From an uncultured Pseudomonadota bacterium (GTDB lineage: Bacteria; Pseudomonadota; Gammaproteobacteria; Burkholderiales; Nitrosomonadaceae), in contig CAJBQQ010000126.1 in NCBI GenBank assembly GCA_903957805.1, forward strand, positions 1 to 14,511: a DNA stretch of 14,511 nucleotides, given 5' to 3'. Of the stretch, positions 6,654 to 13,218 are shown in pieces (position 1 is the first letter of the stretch; each line of letters begins with the position of its first letter). The notes under the pieces are model-generated. The model ran no database searches. It saw nothing but the letters and a program-made list of their open reading frames with translations, and was not told the origin of the DNA. Position numbers and translations under genes: made by a program.

Positions 6654-7766
6654 CTAGGCTTCCCAGCCAGACCGGTAGGGGGAAACGTCGAACGGTTGCG
6701 CTACACCGGTCATTTCATTTAACAGGATCTTGGCGCTAGCTGGAGCCATGGTAACGCCATAACGGAAGTGCCCACTGTTGATGTAGAGATTGTCGATCTG
6801 AGGGTGACGCCCGATAGTCGGAATATTATGTGGTGAAGCTGGGCGCAGACCAGACCATTGTTGTACTGGCACCATGCCAGATAATGCCGGCAATAACTCT
6901 TGCGCACCCTTGAGCAGATTGTCGCGTGCAGCGGCAGTGATCCCCTTATCAAAACCAACATCTTCTAGCGTGCTGCCAACCAGTAGGCAACCGTCTCGAC
7001 GAGGTATCAAATACAAATCGTCTTTTAATAAGATGAAACGTAGAGGTGCCGCAGAGAACCTGAACAGTAGCATCTGTCCGCGCGCAGGCTTGATGTCTAG
7101 GCTGAGGGCATGCTGCCCGAGCACTTGCTTGCTCCAAGCGCCTGCGGTGACAACGTATTGCTCTGCACTGAAAGTCCCGCACGCGGTGGCGATTGAACTT
7201 ACTTGGCCGTTCTCGGCTACGATGTGAGTCACAGCGCACTGTTCGACAATCCGACCGCCTAGCAATTCCACTCTTTTGCGCAGCGCCCGCAACAGGCGCG
7301 GGTTTCGGACCTGTGCAACATCTGGTAGAAGGAGCGCATCACATTCCCTGTCGGTTTCTTTTCCCGCTGTAGGAATGGAAAGAGCGTCATACGGGGAAGC
7401 CCTTTTCACCTTAACCCCATGCGATGTACACCACTGTTGCGCATCGCACGTGCTAAAGGGGGGGAGCACCAGCATTCCACTCCTCTCATACTCCGGGTCG
7501 ATCCCGCTCGCGGTATGCAGCCCATCCATCCAGCTGGCGAATAGGGAGGCACTATAATTAGTCAGCCGAGTTACCTCATCTGGGTAATCCCACGGGCACA
7601 ATGGCGAGAGAATTCCCCCGCCTGCCCAAGAAGATTCAAGTCCCACTTCGCCTCGTTCCAGTAAGGTTACAGTTGCGCCTTGTAAGAGCAGCTGCTCAGC
7701 TGTGGCAAGACCGATGATGCCGGCGCCAATTACAATAAAGTCCTGGTCCATCTCTTTGTCATTCAT
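6654..7766 (-). CDS. thiO: ThiO-like glycine oxidase (FAD-dependent D-amino acid oxidase family)
   Basis: FAD-dependent oxidase of the DAO family; ThiO oxidises glycine to iminoglycine (dehydroglycine) for the thiazole half of thiamine. With the start chosen here the product has 370 residues, normal for the family. DFIVIGAGIIGLATAEQLL at 9-27 is the dinucleotide-binding Rossmann motif (GAGIIG), followed by the FAD-contact segment LLERGEVGLESSWAGGGILSP, RNPRLLRALRKRV, VVTAGAWS, PARGQMLLF, LIPRRDGCLLVGST, WSGLRPASPHNIPTIG and the C-terminal NSGHFRYGVTMAPASA, whose Arg (about 335) matches the carboxylate-binding Arg of glycine oxidase. The frame opens as far as 7844, but that start would overlap the divergent yebC promoter. 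The ATGs at 7766 and 7751 are better; neither has a strong ribosome-binding site. No other thiamine genes and no TPP riboswitch lie in the window, so glycine oxidase outside thiamine synthesis, or another amine oxidase, remains possible. Confidence 0.88.
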   Translation of the reverse strand: MNDKEMDQDFIVIGAGIIGLATAEQLLLQGATVTLLERGEVGLESSWAGGGILSPLCPWDYPDEVTRLTNYSASLFASWMDGLHTASGIDPEYERSGMLVLPPFSTCDAQQWCTSHGVKVKRASPYDALSIPTAGKETDRECDALLLPDVAQVRNPRLLRALRKRVELLGGRIVEQCAVTHIVAENGQVSSIATACGTFSAEQYVVTAGAWSKQVLGQHALSLDIKPARGQMLLFRFSAAPLRFILLKDDLYLIPRRDGCLLVGSTLEDVGFDKGITAAARDNLLKGAQELLPALSGMVPVQQWSGLRPASPHNIPTIGRHPQIDNLYINSGHFRYGVTMAPASAKILLNEMTGVAQPFDVSPYRSGWEA

Positions 7767-7838
7767 TATATTCAGTTTGTCATTGACCTGTTGAGACGAC
7801 AAATACTTGCCGCGCTCGCAATATTTATCCTGCTTTAT

Positions 7839-7887
7839 CCACACCTTGCGTGATGGTAATATTGCACTAATTCAATATCAGGTGTGG
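7839..7887. repeat. Nested inverted repeats in the thiO/yebC divergent region
   Basis: CCACACCT (7839-7846) is perfectly matched by AGGTGTGG (7880-7887). Within it ATATTG (7859-7864) is matched by CAATAT (7873-7878) around an eight-base spacer. The repeats overlap the yebC promoter and ribosome-binding site, so they could be operators or an RNA structure. Confidence 0.45.
7854..7862 (+). promoter_or_regulatory. Candidate extended -10 promoter of yebC
   Basis: TGG-TAATAT is a TGn extended -10 motif with five of six matches to TATAAT. The -35 region 17 bases upstream (TTTATC at 7834-7839) is weak, as is common with extended -10 promoters. Transcription would start near 7869, giving a leader of about 24 bases before the yebC ATG, and could serve the downstream ruv genes. 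Confidence 0.45.
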
Positions 7888-7892
7888 GCATC

Positions 7893-8624
7893 ATGGCTGG
7901 TCATAGTAAGTGGGCTAATATCAAGCACAAGAAGGCAGTGACAGATGCTAAGCGTGGAAAGATTTTCACGCGCCTCATCAAGGAAATCACCGTCGCTTCG
8001 CGTCTCGGAGGTGGGGACTCAGCCAGTAATCCGCGATTGCGACTCGCCATCGATAAGGCTTATGAGCATAACATGCCTAAGGATAACGTTGAGAGGGCGG
8101 TTAAACGGGGAAGCGGCGAACTGGACGGTGTAAATTACGAGGAGGTTCGCTATGAAGGATACGGCATCGCGGGTGCTGCTGTACTGGTCGACTGTCTGAC
8201 AGATAACCGAGTACGGACCGTAGCTGACGTGCGCCATGCCTTCACTAAGTACGGGGGGAATCTTGGTACGGATGGTTCAGTCGCGTTCCTATTCAAGCAC
8301 TGTGGGCAGATGATTTTTGCCCCAGGGACTAACGAGGATAGGCTGATGGAAGGGGCTTTGGAAGGGGGCGCCGAAGATGTAATTAGCAACGACGACGGCA
8401 GCATCGAAGTAATCACAGCGCCATATGAGTTAACCGCTGTCAAAATAATCCTGGAAAGGGCGGGCTTCAAAGCAGAACACGCTGAGGTAACGATGAAACC
8501 TGAGAATGAGGCGATATTGACTGGTGATGACGGGGTAAAAATGCAAAAGCTACTGGATGCACTGGAAAGTATTGATGATGTGCAGGATGTCTATACGACA
8601 GCAGTAATAATTCCTAGCGAGTGA
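7893..8624 (+). CDS. yebC: YebC/TACO1-family protein
   Basis: Member of the conserved YebC/TACO1 family, long annotated as a transcriptional regulator (including of ruv genes) and more recently linked to translation, with relatives reported to help ribosomes at proline stretches. The product has 243 residues, normal for the family. It opens with the family signature MAGHSKWANIKHKKAVTDAK, then GKIFTRLIKEI, NPRLRLAIDKAYEHNMPKDN, RYEGYGIAGAAVLVDCLTDN, NRVRTVADVRHAFTKYGGNLG and a C-terminal TGDDGVKMQKLLDALESIDD. I placed the start at the ATG 7893, not the in-frame GTG 7884, because AGGTG lies eight bases upstream and the family begins MAGHSKW. It is the first gene of the rightward array and ends one base before the apparent start of ruvC. 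Confidence 0.96.
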   Translation: MAGHSKWANIKHKKAVTDAKRGKIFTRLIKEITVASRLGGGDSASNPRLRLAIDKAYEHNMPKDNVERAVKRGSGELDGVNYEEVRYEGYGIAGAAVLVDCLTDNRVRTVADVRHAFTKYGGNLGTDGSVAFLFKHCGQMIFAPGTNEDRLMEGALEGGAEDVISNDDGSIEVITAPYELTAVKIILERAGFKAEHAEVTMKPENEAILTGDDGVKMQKLLDALESIDDVQDVYTTAVIIPSE

Positions 8625-8625
8625 C

Positions 8626-9147
8626 ACGATCCGCATCCTTGGAATAGACCCTGGTTTGCGTATTACCGGTTTCGGGGTCATCGACAAAATGGGCAGCAGC
8701 TTGACTTACATCAGCAGTGGCTGCATCAAAACCCCGGACGGAGAACTACCGTTGCGCCTGAAATCTATCCTAGAGGGCCTCAATGAAGTTATCGCAGAGC
8801 ATCACCCTGACCAAGTCGCGATCGAACAGGTGTTCGTCAATATTAATCCTAAATCAACGCTGATGCTGGGACAGGCACGAGGGGCCGCAATCTGTGCCGC
8901 GGTGTTGAAGGATCTTACCGTTGCAGAATATACCGCACTACAAGTCAAGCAGGCGGTAGTCGGTAACGGCCATGCAAAAAAAGAACAAGTACAGGAAATG
9001 GTGAAGCGTCTATTGAAACTTGACGGCAGCCCGAGCGAGGACGCGGCAGATGCGCTTGCCTGTGCCATTTGTCATGCGCACGGCGGTCAAGGGTTGGGAG
9101 GGATTTCGACAGCGGGCTATCGGATGAAGCGGGGACGGTTGGTATGA
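8626..9147 (+). CDS. ruvC: Holliday junction resolvase RuvC, with non-standard start codon
   Basis: Endonuclease that cleaves Holliday junctions symmetrically, working with RuvAB. If read from the ACG at 8626 the protein has 173 residues, the E. coli length, and begins xIRILGIDPGLRITGFGVI. All four acidic catalytic residues are present: Asp8 in IDPG, Glu67 in AIEQVF, and Asp139 and Asp142 in EDAADALA. NPKSTLMLGQARGA and YTALQVKQAVVGNGHAKKEQ are typical. The anomaly is the start: between the in-frame TAA at 8608 and the IDPG motif there is no ATG, GTG, TTG or CTG. The codon aligned with the usual Met is ACG, one base after the yebC stop. The first standard start, TTG 8656, would delete the catalytic Asp8. 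The 3' end overlaps ruvA by four bases (ATGA). Confidence 0.93.
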   Translation, partial: TIRILGIDPGLRITGFGVIDKMGSSLTYISSGCIKTPDGELPLRLKSILEGLNEVIAEHHPDQVAIEQVFVNINPKSTLMLGQARGAAICAAVLKDLTVAEYTALQVKQAVVGNGHAKKEQVQEMVKRLLKLDGSPSEDAADALACAICHAHGGQGLGGISTAGYRMKRGRLV

Positions 9148-9737
9148 TTGGTCGTATAACGGGGCTGTTGCTAGAGAAGCGACCGCCGCTCGTGTTGGTG
9201 GATGTGCAGGGAGTAGGCTATGAGATTGACGTGCCTATGAGCACGTTTTATCAGATGCCCGCCATCGGTGAGGAGGTCATACTTCACACTCATTTGGTGG
9301 TGCGTGAGGATATACACCTTCTATTTGGATTTGGCACTGAATCTGAGAGGCAGGCCTTTCGTCAGCTAGTAAAAATTTCTGGGGTGGGGGCAAGAACTGC
9401 ATTAGCCGTCTTATCCGGTTTGAGCGTGGTTGACTTGCAGCAGGCGGTTGCAACTCAAGACAGCGACCGACTCATCAAGACGCCCGGTATCGGAAAGAAG
9501 ACTGCGGAGCGCCTGTTACTAGAATTACGTGACAAGCTCGATTTGAGCTTAGGCACGGTTGTCGGTGGCGCTGGTACAGCACTTGCCTCAAGAGACGGCG
9601 ATGACATACTCAATGCGTTGCTATCGCTGGGTTATAATGACCGCGAAGCGAGTTGGGCAACCAAACAGTTGCCGATTGGGGTTGCTGTGTCGGACGGGAT
9701 CCGTCAGGCATTAAAGCTACTGTCAAAAGAAAAATAA
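9144..9737 (+). CDS. ruvA: Holliday junction branch migration protein RuvA
   Basis: DNA-binding subunit of the RuvAB branch-migration complex; tetramers hold the four-way junction in a square-planar form and load RuvB. The product has 197 residues. Residues 1-63 are the OB-fold domain (MIGRITGLLLEK, VQGVGYEIDV), including the acidic pin Glu55-Asp56 in VVREDIHLLFGF. Two helix-hairpin-helix motifs follow, at KISGVGARTALAVLSG (77-92) and KTPGIGKKTAERLLLEL (112-128). A glycine/alanine linker (about 137-148) leads to the C-terminal RuvB-binding three-helix domain (ILNALLSLGYNDREA to the end). The ATG at 9144 overlaps the ruvC stop in ATGA, indicating coupling; the frame is open farther upstream (to 9069) but that stretch lies inside ruvC and is not part of the family. 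Confidence 0.98.
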   Translation: MIGRITGLLLEKRPPLVLVDVQGVGYEIDVPMSTFYQMPAIGEEVILHTHLVVREDIHLLFGFGTESERQAFRQLVKISGVGARTALAVLSGLSVVDLQQAVATQDSDRLIKTPGIGKKTAERLLLELRDKLDLSLGTVVGGAGTALASRDGDDILNALLSLGYNDREASWATKQLPIGVAVSDGIRQALKLLSKEK

Positions 9738-9811
9738 TGAAGGTAACTTGCCCTGCATCCAATGAAAGATTGCACGGTCGACGGTTCGTTGTGCCGTCCT
9801 TGCCAGATTAA
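9737..9811 (+). CDS. Possible 24-codon mini-ORF bridging ruvA and ruvB
   Basis: An ATG at 9737 overlaps the ruvA stop (TAATG) and the frame ends with a TAA at 9809-9811 that overlaps the ruvB start (TAATG again). It would encode 24 residues, beginning MKVTCPASNE and ending PSLPD, resembling nothing I recognise. There is no strong ribosome-binding site, and a 24-codon frame can be open by chance. If used, it could pass ribosomes from ruvA to ruvB across a 73-base gap. I rate a real peptide as unlikely but the arrangement as notable. Confidence 0.2.
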   Translation: MKVTCPASNERLHGRRFVVPSLPD

Positions 9812-10851
9812 TGATAGAAACTGATCGATTGATTGCTGCTGAGCCGGTCTCTACTCAGGAAGAGGACCTGGAGAGGGCCCTTCGTCCTAAGTTTCTGGAT
9901 GAGTATGTTGGCCAAGAAAAAGTTCGCGGGCAACTGCAGATTTTCATCGAGGCAGCTCGGCGAAGAAAGGAAGCGCTCGATCATGTCCTGCTATTTGGCC
10001 CGCCAGGATTAGGCAAGACGACACTGGCCCATATCATTGCGAGGGAGATGGGCGTGAACTTGCGTCACACTTCGGGGCCGGTACTGGAGCGCCCTGGGGA
10101 TCTGGCAGCACTCCTGACCAATCTCGAGACCAACGATGTTCTGTTCATCGACGAGATCCATCGGTTATCTCCGGTAGTGGAAGAGATTCTTTATCCGGCT
10201 CTGGAAGATTATCAGCTCGACATCATGATCGGTGAAGGCCCTGCCGCACGTTCCGTCAAGCTAGATCTGCCCCCATTTACACTGGTAGGGGCAACGACCC
10301 GTGCGGGAATGCTGACTAACCCGTTGCGGGATCGGTTCGGGATCATCTCCCGTCTGGAATTTTATTCGGTAGAGGAGTTGACCCGCATCGTCACGCGTTC
10401 AGCGGGATTACTTAATGTAGAAATTTCGTCCGACGGGGCGATAGAGATCGCCCGACGTTCCCGCGGAACCCCCCGAATTGTTAACCGCCTTCTGAGGCGG
10501 GTGCGAGATTTTGCCGAGGTCAAGGCGGAGGGGCGGATCACTCGTCCGGTGGCGGATGCGGCTCTGATAATGCTGGATGTTGACATTGCAGGGCTAGATG
10601 TAATGGATAGGAAGTTATTGCTTGCGGTAATGGAAAAGTTTGGAGGAGGCCCTGTGGGAGTGGATAATCTCGCAGCGGCCATTAGTGAAGAGCGCGGAAC
10701 TATTGAAGACGTACTAGAGCCTTATCTGATCCAGCAAGGTTACATGAAGCGCACCCCGCGTGGGCGCATGGCCACAGTGATCGCTTACCAGCATTTCAGC
10801 ATGGCATTGCCGAAGAATGGTTTGAGCGGAGAGTTATGGGATGGGGAGTGA
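9811..10851 (+). CDS. ruvB: Holliday junction branch migration ATPase RuvB
   Basis: AAA+ hexameric motor that drives branch migration of Holliday junctions with RuvA. The product has 346 residues, full length. It shows MIETDRLI at the start, the LRPKFLDEYVGQEKVRGQL segment, Walker A GPPGLGKT at 63-70 (Lys69), RuvA-contact and sensor segments, Walker B LFIDEIHRL around 111-119, EDYQLDIMIGEGPAARS, sensor 1 GATTRAG at 160-166, and the arginine finger Arg175 in PLRDRFG. The C-terminal winged helix is visible as EERGTIEDVLEPYLIQQGYM and RTPRGRMAT. The ATG at 9811 lacks a visible Shine-Dalgarno site. It lies 73 bases after ruvA, and ybgC begins 15 bases after it. Confidence 0.98.
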   Translation: MIETDRLIAAEPVSTQEEDLERALRPKFLDEYVGQEKVRGQLQIFIEAARRRKEALDHVLLFGPPGLGKTTLAHIIAREMGVNLRHTSGPVLERPGDLAALLTNLETNDVLFIDEIHRLSPVVEEILYPALEDYQLDIMIGEGPAARSVKLDLPPFTLVGATTRAGMLTNPLRDRFGIISRLEFYSVEELTRIVTRSAGLLNVEISSDGAIEIARRSRGTPRIVNRLLRRVRDFAEVKAEGRITRPVADAALIMLDVDIAGLDVMDRKLLLAVMEKFGGGPVGVDNLAAAISEERGTIEDVLEPYLIQQGYMKRTPRGRMATVIAYQHFSMALPKNGLSGELWDGE

Positions 10852-10866
10852 GGACCCTTCCAAGTA

Positions 10867-11319
10867 ATGGGTGATGATATTGTCACCCAGACTGGTGATG
10901 GAGACGTGATCACAACGGCCATCTTTTCTCTGCCTGTACGTGTCTATTATCAGGATACAGACGCGGGAGGGGTGGTCTATCATTCGAATTATCTTAATTT
11001 CATGGAGCGTGCGCGCTACGAATGGTTGCGCGAAATGGGGTTTGATATTCACTCCCTAGTTGAAGTAAATAAGGCGATATTCATGATACGTTCACTCAGC
11101 ATTGAGTACTTCAAGCCAGCATTGTTGGACGATTTGTTGCAAGTGAGCGTGCAGGTGAAGGCGCTGGGCAGAAGCAGACTGACTCTCTGCCAAGAAGTGT
11201 TGCGTGGCCAGACTTTGCTGGCGGGTGCTGTTGTTAATGCAGTATGTGTGGGTATTGATACTTTGAAGCCGGTGAGCGTCCCGTCGCCATTACGGCACAA
11301 ACTTGGAAAAATATTATGA
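10867..11319 (+). CDS. ybgC: YbgC, tol-pal cluster acyl-CoA thioesterase
   Basis: Hotdog-fold (4HBT) acyl-CoA thioesterase that sits at the head of tol-pal clusters; in E. coli it is cytoplasmic and has been linked to phospholipid metabolism. The product has 150 residues. The signature RVYYQDTDAGGVVYHSNYLN followed by FMERARYEWLREMG lies at residues 25-58, with Asp32 at the position of the catalytic Asp18 of E. coli and H. influenzae YbgC. Family segments SIEYFKPALLDDLLQV and AVCVGIDTLKPVSVPSPL follow. The N-terminus is about 14 residues longer than in E. coli; a GTG at codon 14 (10906) would give the usual length but has a Shine-Dalgarno-like GGAG too close (two bases), so I keep the ATG. 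Its stop overlaps tolQ by four bases. Confidence 0.94.
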   Translation: MGDDIVTQTGDGDVITTAIFSLPVRVYYQDTDAGGVVYHSNYLNFMERARYEWLREMGFDIHSLVEVNKAIFMIRSLSIEYFKPALLDDLLQVSVQVKALGRSRLTLCQEVLRGQTLLAGAVVNAVCVGIDTLKPVSVPSPLRHKLGKIL

Positions 11320-11999
11320 ATGCATCAGTTACACAAGATATGTCGGTCTTCTACCTGATCAGCAGCGCGAGCTTGCCAGTACAATTAGTGATGGCGTTGT
11401 TACTGCTGACCTCATTTATGTCGTGGTGGTTTATCTTTCGTAAGATGTTCGCCATAAGGCAGGCGACGAAGCAGAGTGATGAGTTTGAGGATATGTTTTG
11501 GAAGGGGCCCGATCTTAACAAGCTCTACCAAAATGCCGGTAACGCACGTAATTCAAAGGGAAGCATGGAGCGGATCTTTGAGGCGGGGTTTCGCGAGTTT
11601 GTTAAGAATAAGCGCCAACCAGGCATAGAGATTAGTACGGTGATGGATGGTACGAGAAGAGCAATGCGAGCCACGTACCAGCGGGAGATGGATGGGCTTG
11701 AATCGCACTTATCCTTTCTGGCGACAGTGGGCTCGGTGAGCCCCTACGTTGGTCTGTTTGGCACGGTTTGGGGAATCATGAACTCTTTTCGTGGATTATC
11801 TAATGTCACTCAGGCCACGATTGCGCATGTCGCTCCCGGCATTGCAGAGGCACTGATCGCGACTGCGATGGGACTATTTGCTGCAATTCCAGCGGTCATT
11901 GCTTACAACCGATACGCGCATGATATCGACAGGCTGGCAACTCGTTTTGAGAGTTTTATGGAAGAGCTATCCAATGTACTTCAGCGGCAAACGGCCTGA
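11316..11999 (+). CDS. tolQ: TolQ, proton-channel subunit of the Tol-Pal system
   Basis: Inner-membrane MotA/TolQ/ExbB-family protein that, with TolR, uses the proton motive force to energise TolA for outer-membrane constriction at division. The product has 227 residues. Three membrane segments are visible at about 19-41 (LPVQLVMALLLLTSFMSWWF), 134-156 and 174-197, separated by a large cytoplasmic loop. The channel-lining signature ATVGSVSPYVGLFGTVWGIM includes Thr150, and the third helix PGIAEALIATAMGLFAAIPA carries Thr183, both conserved in the family. The start overlaps the ybgC stop in ATGA; an in-frame ATG nine codons in (11340) is a less likely alternative. tolR follows after 24 bases. 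Confidence 0.97.
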   Translation: MNASVTQDMSVFYLISSASLPVQLVMALLLLTSFMSWWFIFRKMFAIRQATKQSDEFEDMFWKGPDLNKLYQNAGNARNSKGSMERIFEAGFREFVKNKRQPGIEISTVMDGTRRAMRATYQREMDGLESHLSFLATVGSVSPYVGLFGTVWGIMNSFRGLSNVTQATIAHVAPGIAEALIATAMGLFAAIPAVIAYNRYAHDIDRLATRFESFMEELSNVLQRQTA

Positions 12000-12023
12000 T
12001 GAAAATGGCTTTATGGGGATTAC

Positions 12024-12443
12024 ATGATGTCTGAGCGACGTAACAAGCGCCGTCAGATGAACGAGATCAACGTCGTTCCATATATCGACGTGATGCTGGT
12101 GCTGCTGGTTATTTTCATGATTACTGCGCCACTCATCAGCCCCGGACAGATTGAGCTGCCGCAGATCGGTAAATCTCTAACACCTCCAGCAGCTCCGCTG
12201 GAGGTGGTCATCAGGGCGGATGGGACACTGACTCTGCGTGACCGCGACAAAGCGGGCGCTGAACAGACCGTCAGCCGCATCCAATTGGTTGAAATAATCA
12301 AGCAAAAACAGTCTGAAAACGCGGATCAACCGGTCGTGATTGCTGCCGACAAGAGCGTGCGGTATGAAGAAGTGATGAACGTAATGGATATTTTGCAGCA
12401 GCAGCACGTGAAAAAAGTCGGACTGCTAGCCAGGTCAAAATGA
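12024..12443 (+). CDS. tolR: TolR, Tol-Pal system inner-membrane protein
   Basis: ExbD/TolR-family partner of TolQ. The product has 139 residues. A basic N-terminus (MMSERRNKRRQMNEIN) precedes one membrane segment at about 18-36 (VPYIDVMLVLLVIFMITAPL), whose Asp22 corresponds to the proton-carrying Asp23 of E. coli TolR. The periplasmic part (40-139) is the usual peptidoglycan-binding domain, with VVIAADKSVRYEEVMNVMDI near the end. GGGGA lies five bases before the first ATG and eight before the adjacent second one (12027), so either could be used. The stop overlaps tolA in ATGA. Confidence 0.97.
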   Translation: MMSERRNKRRQMNEINVVPYIDVMLVLLVIFMITAPLISPGQIELPQIGKSLTPPAAPLEVVIRADGTLTLRDRDKAGAEQTVSRIQLVEIIKQKQSENADQPVVIAADKSVRYEEVMNVMDILQQQHVKKVGLLARSK

Positions 12444-13174
12444 GCGCGCTGGTAATGCGAGACTCATCAAACGCCGAACCGGGACTATTGCCGGCAGGAG
12501 TCCTAGCACTACTGGTGCATGTGGTTTTTTTTGTATTTATGGTTTTCGGTCTTAACTGGAAGAGCCATCCGCCACAGGGAATGACTGTCGATTTATGGGA
12601 TAGCCTGCCCCCACCAAGCCAATCGGCTGCTGGAGCAAAGCCATCACCGCCTAAGCAGACCCCTGCCCCGACTGAGGTAAAGCCATTACCCCCTAAGAAG
12701 GAGGCGCCACCAACAACTAAGCCCGATATCGCGATTAAAGAGAAGATCGAGCCCCCCAAGCCTGCCGAGAAGAAGCAGTCAGTGCCTGAAGAGCAAAAGC
12801 CGAGGGTTGCTGACGATTTAGAACAACTAGTGCGAGATCAGGAGGCACTTGAGAGGCAGCGGGCACAGCAGGCGGCGCAGTCTAGGGCGCTGGACGTGAT
12901 CGCTGAATACAAAGCAAAAATAATGGCCAAGATCAGGAGCCGTATTGTCCTGCCGCCTAATATTCCAGATGATTCTGTGGCAGAACTGGACGTTACTTTG
13001 TTACCAGGGGGTGATATTCTCAATGTGAGATTGCGGAAAAGTAGTGGTTACGTTGCATTTGACAGCGCTGTTGAGCGTGCCATTATCTTAGCTAAGCCGC
13101 TTCCGTTGCCACCCGACCCGTCACTATTTCCTAAGTTCCGTGATTTGAGTCTCAAGGTGCATTATCGCGAATGA
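12440..13174 (+). CDS. tolA: TolA, trans-periplasmic Tol protein, short form
   Basis: Inner-membrane-anchored protein that spans the periplasm and contacts TolB and Pal. The product has 244 residues against 421 in E. coli. One membrane helix lies at about 16-38 (LLPAGVLALLVHVVFFVFMV). A proline- and lysine-rich stretch (about 57-122) and a short charged helix (DDLEQLVRDQEALERQRAQQ onward, about 125-165) replace the long alanine-rich coil of enteric TolA. The C-terminal TolA/TonB-like domain begins near 157 (YKAKIMAKIRSRIVLPP, then LDVTLLPGGDILNVRLRKSSG and PLPLPPDPSLFPKFRDL). The membrane His27 matches His22 of the E. coli Ser-x3-His motif, but the Ser position is Ala23. Its stop lies within ATGATG, leading into an in-frame upstream extension of tolB. 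Confidence 0.94.
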   Translation: MSALVMRDSSNAEPGLLPAGVLALLVHVVFFVFMVFGLNWKSHPPQGMTVDLWDSLPPPSQSAAGAKPSPPKQTPAPTEVKPLPPKKEAPPTTKPDIAIKEKIEPPKPAEKKQSVPEEQKPRVADDLEQLVRDQEALERQRAQQAAQSRALDVIAEYKAKIMAKIRSRIVLPPNIPDDSVAELDVTLLPGGDILNVRLRKSSGYVAFDSAVERAIILAKPLPLPPDPSLFPKFRDLSLKVHYRE

Positions 13175-13218
13175 TGCATAAATCACATGACTATTTATCG
13201 ACACCCCCGGTTAACATA

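Noticed and set aside
7767..7892. TPP riboswitch upstream of thiO
   Set aside because: No CTGAGA or ACCTGATCTGG-like core is present on the minus strand in this interval.
8614..8630. Programmed +1 frameshift fusing YebC to RuvC at GAG-TGA-C, as in prfB
   Set aside because: The ruvC frame is +1 relative to yebC and TGA-C is a weak stop context, but GAG is not a slippery codon for +1 movement and there is no Shine-Dalgarno-like stimulator at the right distance. A fusion of these proteins is not known.
12525..12532. Run of eight T bases in tolA as a slippage site
   Set aside because: The downstream frame is intact and encodes the expected TolA C-terminus, and the run simply encodes Phe residues in the membrane helix.
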